This document shows, piece after piece, positions 59,943 through 64,000 of a stretch of 64,000 nucleotides of DNA. The translations under genes and the position numbers were made by a program. This stretch comes from CALBTQ01 sp036725605 (GTDB taxonomy: Bacteria; Lernaellota; Lernaellaia; Lernaellales; Lernaellaceae). Position 1 is the first letter of the stretch. Every line of letters starts with the position of its first letter. The stretch spans positions 1 through 64,000 of the forward strand of contig DAIMDW010000014.1 of NCBI GenBank assembly GCA_036725605.1, read 5' to 3'. The notes beneath the pieces are model-generated. The model saw only the letters and a program-made list of their open reading frames with translations. It was not told the origin of the DNA and searched no databases.

Positions 59943-60270
59943 CTCCGCCTCCTGTAAAGTTATCGAAAATATTCGAATTGTGAACTACTCCTACAAGCAG
60001 AATCAGATTAGAATCGACACTGAAAAATGTCAAGCATTCATAACCTATGCGCAGATAATTTAAATTGTACTTTAATTAGTTAGCCTTTAATGGTAAACTC
60101 CACTCATTTCGTAACGTTATGTTCTTTTATGGGCCGATCGAGACAAACCAAGCCGCCGCCGGCGCTTTGATCGTTAAAATTTTCGTAAACGGAACTATCC
60201 AGTACGTCGTTTAGTCTCCGTTTTCACAAGGGTTTTCTGAGCCGACATCACACCACTCACAGGATGAACC
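59943..60270. other. AT-rich divergent intergenic region
   Basis: This 328-base gap separates the six-gene operon from the divergent DUF1329 paralogue. It holds the minus-strand promoter at 60005-60033. For the plus-strand gene no strong -35/-10 pair was found; TAAACT near 60092 is a weak -10 candidate. No additional gene was found. Confidence 0.6.
60005..60033 (-). promoter_or_regulatory. Sigma-70-type promoter of the six-gene envelope operon
   Basis: On the minus strand a perfect TTGACA (60033-60028) is followed after 17 bases by TAATCT (60010-60005); TCTAAT at 60012-60007 with a 15-base spacer is an alternative -10. The predicted start near 59998 gives a leader of about 56 bases before lipoprotein A. 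Confidence 0.6.
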
Positions 60271-61566
60271 ATGAGGAATATCCAAATTGGAACAATCGTT
60301 CTCGCCGCATCGGTCTTGCTGGTTATTCTTCCCCTCATCGCCCTCGCCCCGGCCACGGAAACAGAACCGCTGACCCGTGCGAATTGGGGGGGCCGCGTCG
60401 GCTTTTCCCCCTCCTTGACCGTCCCCGGATACACGCCGGGCGTGGTCATCGACCGCGGCAACGTCGATCAATTCCGCGAAATCGTGCCCGAAGCCGCCGT
60501 TACGCTGGTGAAAAAGTCGGGCATGTCCATTGCCACCGCCGACTATCGCCCTTATGCGCCCAGCGACGGCTACATTGCCGCCACCAACACCTATCGCGGG
60601 CAGGCGCACCTGGTGGAAATCGGCGATGCGATCAAGGAGCGCGAAATCGAAGGCTACCAGGGGGGCATGCCGTTTCCCGCCCCGGCCAACGGGCGCGAAA
60701 TCGCCTGGAACTACACCCTCGCCTACTCCGGCGACGACAGCGAAAGCGTCTTCGCCGTCTATTGGATCAGCGCCAAGCGCGGCGTCGAGCGTTCGGAAAT
60801 CTGGCGCACCTCGACGATCCACCGCGCCAAGTTCCGCACCGACATTCCGCCGCTGCCGGCCATCCCCAGCCTGGTCGACAAGGGCGTCATCGTCGCCACG
60901 CTGACCTCCGCCCTGCAGCCGTTGGATAAAAAAGGTTTCTCCTCGCTCTACTTCGGCTACCTCGAACCGAAAGAGCCCGAGGGCTGGCTTTATCTGCCCA
61001 CGCAGCGGCGTTCGATCCGCCTGACCTTCGGTCTGCGCGGCGAGTCGTGGAACAACACCGATCTGCTTTACGAAGACGTGCGCGGCTACACCGGCAGCCC
61101 GGAGTGGATGAACTGGAAACTCTTAAAAAAGATCACCATGCTCGCGCCGATGCACGCCGGCGTGACTATCGGCAAGGGCAACGAGGGCGCCGCCTTCGAC
61201 CTGCAAAATGCGCCGCACTGGAATCCACGGATGAAATGGGAACTGCGCCCGACCTACATCGTCGAAGCCACGCCCAAGTTCCCCGATTACCCCTATTCGC
61301 GCATGGTCTTCACCATCGACGCCGAATCCTCGTACATCCTCACCAAGACCGCTTACGACCGCAAAGGAATGCTCTGGAAGGTCTTGCTCAACGCCGCCAA
61401 CGAATCGGCCGATCCGACGCGCCTACCCCCGTCGGTCGCCCTGTCACTGGTCGTGGACATCCAAAGCGAGCACGCCACCGCTTTCTTCTGGCACTCGCAA
61501 AAACAGAACATCGGCCTCTCGCCGAATCTGTTCAGCCTGACCACGCTGCGCAAACTGGGACGGTAA
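60271..61566 (+). CDS. Second DUF1329 periplasmic protein
   Basis: A 431-residue paralogue of the protein at 55100-56374. An N-terminal hydrophobic segment (about 8-27) serves as signal peptide or anchor. The DUF1329 domain follows with TRANWGGRVGFSPSLTVPGY, YRPYAPSDGYIAATN, VYWISAKRGVERSEIW, DLLYEDVRGYTGSPEWMNWK and SEHATAFFWHSQKQN. Both copies share their key aromatic and acidic positions but differ widely elsewhere, so they may bind different lipids or work at different steps. It is transcribed away from the six-gene operon across a 328-base gap, and no partner gene is directly downstream. Confidence 0.88.
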   Translation: MRNIQIGTIVLAASVLLVILPLIALAPATETEPLTRANWGGRVGFSPSLTVPGYTPGVVIDRGNVDQFREIVPEAAVTLVKKSGMSIATADYRPYAPSDGYIAATNTYRGQAHLVEIGDAIKEREIEGYQGGMPFPAPANGREIAWNYTLAYSGDDSESVFAVYWISAKRGVERSEIWRTSTIHRAKFRTDIPPLPAIPSLVDKGVIVATLTSALQPLDKKGFSSLYFGYLEPKEPEGWLYLPTQRRSIRLTFGLRGESWNNTDLLYEDVRGYTGSPEWMNWKLLKKITMLAPMHAGVTIGKGNEGAAFDLQNAPHWNPRMKWELRPTYIVEATPKFPDYPYSRMVFTIDAESSYILTKTAYDRKGMLWKVLLNAANESADPTRLPPSVALSLVVDIQSEHATAFFWHSQKQNIGLSPNLFSLTTLRKLGR

Positions 61567-61653
61567 ACCGTACGCCGCCACATTGAACAACGTGTAAATT
61601 GCTTGCCTTCCCCGCCGGGGGCCTTACCTTGAAAGTAGGGGGAGGACTGTATC

Positions 61654-62565
61654 ATGTATCGCTTCAAGCGGTTGATGGTCGGGCTGTCGTTGAACGGTTG
61701 CGACGAGGCGGTCATCCGTTTCACCAAGGAGCTCTCTCACCTGCTCAAGCCGTCGAAAATCACGTTCATGCACGTGCTCAACAACGATGACGTGCCCAAG
61801 TACGTCGGCGAAAAATACCCGATTCTGCTGCAGACGGCCGATGAATTCGCGCGGACCCGGATGATCGACATGGTCTACAAAAGCGTCGGCGACGATTGGC
61901 CGCCGGCCACCGAATACGAGGTGGTGGAAGGCTCGCCGTTGCTGGAAATGCTCCAACGCGTCAAGTACAAGGAAATCGACCTGCTGTTGATCGGTCGGCC
62001 GCGGGAACCGGCATACGGCGGCGCCTTGGCCGTCAAGCTGGCGCGCTACGCTCCGTGCTCGGTGTGCGTCGTGCCCGAACAAACGCCGCCGCGCCTGCGC
62101 TCGCTGCTGGTGCCGGTCGATTTTTCCGACCATTCGCTGACCGCGCTCGACGTCGCCGTCATGCTGGCGCAGGCCGCCGAAATTCCCCAGATCAAATGCG
62201 TGCACGCCTACCGGGTTCCCACCGGTTATTATAAGACGGGGAAAAGCTACGAGGAATTCGCCGCGATCATGGAAGGGCTGGCCCGCGACGAATGTACGGA
62301 GTTCCTCGACCGTGCCGATCTCAAAGGCGTGAAGGTCAAACCGGTATTCAAACTTTATAAACGCGTCTACATGGCCATCCGCGAGATTTCCCGCGATCAT
62401 CCGGTGGACCTGCTGGTCATCGGCGCCCGCGGTCGCAAATCGGCCGCCGGCAGCATGTTGGGCAGCGTCACCCAGCGGCTGATCCGCAAAACGCAAATAC
62501 CGCTGCTGGCCGTCAAACAAAAGGGCGAAGGCATGAGCTTTCTTGATTGCCTGCTGGAAAAGTAA
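61654..62565 (+). CDS. Tandem-domain universal stress protein
   Basis: A 303-residue protein with two UspA domains. The first (about 1-145) begins FKRLMVGLSLNGCDEAVIRF and ends CSVCVVPEQ, but has a poor nucleotide loop (GRPREPAYGGALAVKLA). The second (about 150-292) has SLLVPVDFSDHSLTALDVAV and a good ATP-binding motif, VIGARGRKSAAGSMLGSVTQRLI. Such proteins modulate stress responses; the second domain probably binds ATP. GGGGGAGG precedes ATG 61654. No operon partner is evident. Confidence 0.9.
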   Translation: MYRFKRLMVGLSLNGCDEAVIRFTKELSHLLKPSKITFMHVLNNDDVPKYVGEKYPILLQTADEFARTRMIDMVYKSVGDDWPPATEYEVVEGSPLLEMLQRVKYKEIDLLLIGRPREPAYGGALAVKLARYAPCSVCVVPEQTPPRLRSLLVPVDFSDHSLTALDVAVMLAQAAEIPQIKCVHAYRVPTGYYKTGKSYEEFAAIMEGLARDECTEFLDRADLKGVKVKPVFKLYKRVYMAIREISRDHPVDLLVIGARGRKSAAGSMLGSVTQRLIRKTQIPLLAVKQKGEGMSFLDCLLEK

Positions 62566-62819
62566 GCCCAATGAATACTGAATAAAAATGAAAATCAATA
62601 CTATGATGATCAAGGTCCGTAAATTTTAAGACGATAATTTTAATCGGCGGGGGAAATACAATGATGCCAATTTCTGGCATAAATGGAGAAAATTGTTGAT
62701 TTAAAAATAAAAATTGATTAAACAAGCATGTTCGAACAGAAATTCGAGCAAGACTGGACAACGTGGTTTTACAAAGCGAAGAAGGCGAATGCGACAAATT
62801 ATGCTCCGGAGAACACAAT

Positions 62820-63497
62820 ATGACTACTAGCGAAGAAACCATTGCCCTGCTCGAATCGCATCAAAAACGGCCGAACTTCATCGTCGGCTTGGACCTCTAT
62901 CTGGATCTCGTCCATCAGTACAAAAAGATCCGCTGCAAGGTCAATGTGCACGGCTGGTATCACGATGATTTCTTCATCATCGACGCCCCGATGATCAACG
63001 CGCAGGAAGTCGAATTGCGCACCAATGAATTCGTCACGGTGCGATTCATCCTCGACGGCGTCGTCTATGCTTTCAATACGACTCTGCTGCGTAAAGTGGT
63101 TGCGCCTACCCGGCTATGGTTGCTGAGCTATCCGACAATCATGGAAACCAAAACCCTTCGCAAGCATTCGCGCCTGCAAACGCTGATTCCCGTGTCCATC
63201 GACGGCTTCGAGGAAAAGGCGCTGATCATCGACCTGAGCAGCGGCGGCGCCTTGGTCGATTGCGCCAACTGGCAGAACCTGCCCGATCTGCAGGAAATCA
63301 AAATGTCCTTCAACCTGCCCAACGGCAGGGAAGTTGTCGACCTGCCGGCGCAGGTGAAAAACATCGTCAAGAACGAAAGCCTCAAGCAAATCGGCGTGAG
63401 TTTTTCCGCCAGCGAAAACGAGCAGGGGCGGGCGATCAAGGAATTCATCGATACCCTGCCCAATCGGCCGTTGTCGCCGGGCCATCAACAGCTTTAA
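62820..63497 (+). CDS. YcgR-like PilZ-domain protein (c-di-GMP effector)
   Basis: A 225-residue cytoplasmic protein with an N-terminal YcgR-type beta-barrel domain (about 20-108) and a C-terminal PilZ domain. The c-di-GMP motifs are intact: Arg residues in LRKHSRLQTLIPV (RxxxR) and DLSSGGALV (DxSxGG). In other bacteria such proteins slow flagella or regulate type IV pili and polysaccharide. Start chosen at ATG 62820, eight bases after GGAG; an in-frame upstream start lacks a ribosome-binding site. The 254 bases before it are AT-rich. A role with the type IV pilin in this window is possible. Confidence 0.85.
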   Translation: MTTSEETIALLESHQKRPNFIVGLDLYLDLVHQYKKIRCKVNVHGWYHDDFFIIDAPMINAQEVELRTNEFVTVRFILDGVVYAFNTTLLRKVVAPTRLWLLSYPTIMETKTLRKHSRLQTLIPVSIDGFEEKALIIDLSSGGALVDCANWQNLPDLQEIKMSFNLPNGREVVDLPAQVKNIVKNESLKQIGVSFSASENEQGRAIKEFIDTLPNRPLSPGHQQL

Positions 63498-63515
63498 TTT
63501 CAGTCTGCTTTACGC

Positions 63516-63980
63516 TCAGTCTTTACAGGCTTCGCGGCACGCCTCCTCGTATCCCTGCGCGGCGTAAAAAACGGCCCGGTCGAAAAACAGTACGACCCGG
63601 TTGTTGAGTTCGAGCGCCTCGATCAAATCCATCGCCGTGTTCAGCAATCCCTCGTGGAGCACCTTGAGCCACAGATGGCGCCGGGTCAGCGCAAAGGCCT
63701 GAATCACCTCGGAGAGCGGAAATCCCTCTTGGTAGCGCTTGCGCCCCAACTCAAAGTAGGTGTGTCTGATATCCTCTTTGGTCGTCTCGCGGGAAATCCA
63801 CTTGCCCAGATTGCTGTACACGCGATAGGCGCGTGTGTACAACTTTTTCTGATCGAATGCGGCGTAAGTCGGCGTCGTTTCGTTTGTTTTAATATCCTTT
63901 AACCAATTGTTCGTAATTTCGTCGGCATGATGATGGATCAAATCCAGCAGCTTCTGCGACACAATTTGGTGTTGGCCCAT
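63516..63980 (-). CDS. RsbRD-like N-terminal domain protein
   Basis: A 154-residue all-helical protein similar to the N-terminal domain of RsbT co-antagonists (RsbRD_N). It has a helical start LLDLIHHHADEITNNWLKDIK, a central YRVYSNLGKWISRETTKEDI segment and a closing ELGRKRYQEGFPLSEVIQAF, the typical pattern of the family. There is no STAS domain, so it is a stand-alone sensor-like module that may act in stress or partner-switching signalling. AGGGGGAG precedes ATG 63980. Its upstream neighbours lie outside the window, so operon context is unknown. Confidence 0.8.
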   Translation of the reverse strand: MGQHQIVSQKLLDLIHHHADEITNNWLKDIKTNETTPTYAAFDQKKLYTRAYRVYSNLGKWISRETTKEDIRHTYFELGRKRYQEGFPLSEVIQAFALTRRHLWLKVLHEGLLNTAMDLIEALELNNRVVLFFDRAVFYAAQGYEEACREACKD

Positions 63981-64000
63981 ACTCTCCCCCTCTCTTCTTT

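Overview
The window looks like a piece of chromosome from a GC-rich, Gram-negative bacterium, most plausibly an uncultivated lineage of the old deltaproteobacterial assemblage (Myxococcota, Lernaellota or a relative). Supporting signs are an MlaE permease, outer-membrane beta-barrel and DUF1329 genes, a type IVa pilin with PilR and a sigma-54 promoter, an AgmX/PglI-like TonB-type domain, a PATAN (DUF4388) protein, a TatD-radical SAM fusion, and several lipoproteins whose lipidation cysteine is followed by long runs of aspartate. The assignment is inferred from gene content only. TTG and GTG starts are common, many genes overlap by 1-20 bases, and two sigma-70-type promoters sit so close to their start codons that the messages may be leaderless.

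Layout. Positions 1-4181 (minus) are the macromolecular synthesis operon rpsU-yqeY-cvpA-dnaG-rpoD, with a promoter and a possible attenuator hairpin in its leader; rpoD runs off the left edge. Positions 4404-7363 (minus) hold a HAD phosphatase, a CysZ/EI24-like membrane protein and a lipoprotein. Positions 7455-12799 (minus) hold a coupled set for lipid-linked sugar transfer: GT2, a DUF2723 membrane protein with TPRs, and YfhO. Positions 12962-14941 carry pilA and pilR. Positions 15064-19475 hold the TatD-radical SAM fusion, a small AgmX-like periplasmic protein, a shortened GlmU and a carboxyltransferase beta subunit.

Positions 19689-26122 (plus) encode the lysine 2,3-aminomutase degradation route: kce, kdd, kamA, a P-loop protein resembling the KamB reactivase component, kamD and kamE. 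Positions 26233-36694 hold a beta-propeller lipoprotein coupled to a metallo-beta-lactamase-fold hydrolase, a class III aminotransferase, a lipid kinase, MlaE, Alr, NagZ, a BaiN-like flavoprotein and RlmN. Positions 36695-37381 are non-coding: a short inverted-repeat element and three tandem copies of a 144-bp unit. Next come a PgpH-type c-di-AMP phosphodiesterase (minus), then a four-gene plus-strand operon of unknown purpose (ParA-like ATPase, small membrane protein, degenerate receiver-PATAN membrane protein, membrane-anchored HEXXH protease with TPRs), a large Asp-rich glycosidase-like lipoprotein, tRNA-Arg(UCU), a HerA/FtsK-like ATPase and a TSUP permease.

The best candidate for an undescribed system is 51582-61566. 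A six-gene minus-strand operon runs from two paralogous Asp-rich lipoproteins through a DUF1302 beta-barrel, a DUF1329 periplasmic protein and a YCF48-like Asp-box propeller to an MMPL/RND transporter, with a second DUF1329 gene divergent from it. The parts span every layer of the envelope and suggest a lipid or hydrophobic-molecule export pathway with dedicated surface lipoproteins. The window ends with a two-domain universal stress protein, a YcgR-like PilZ protein and an RsbRD-like protein.
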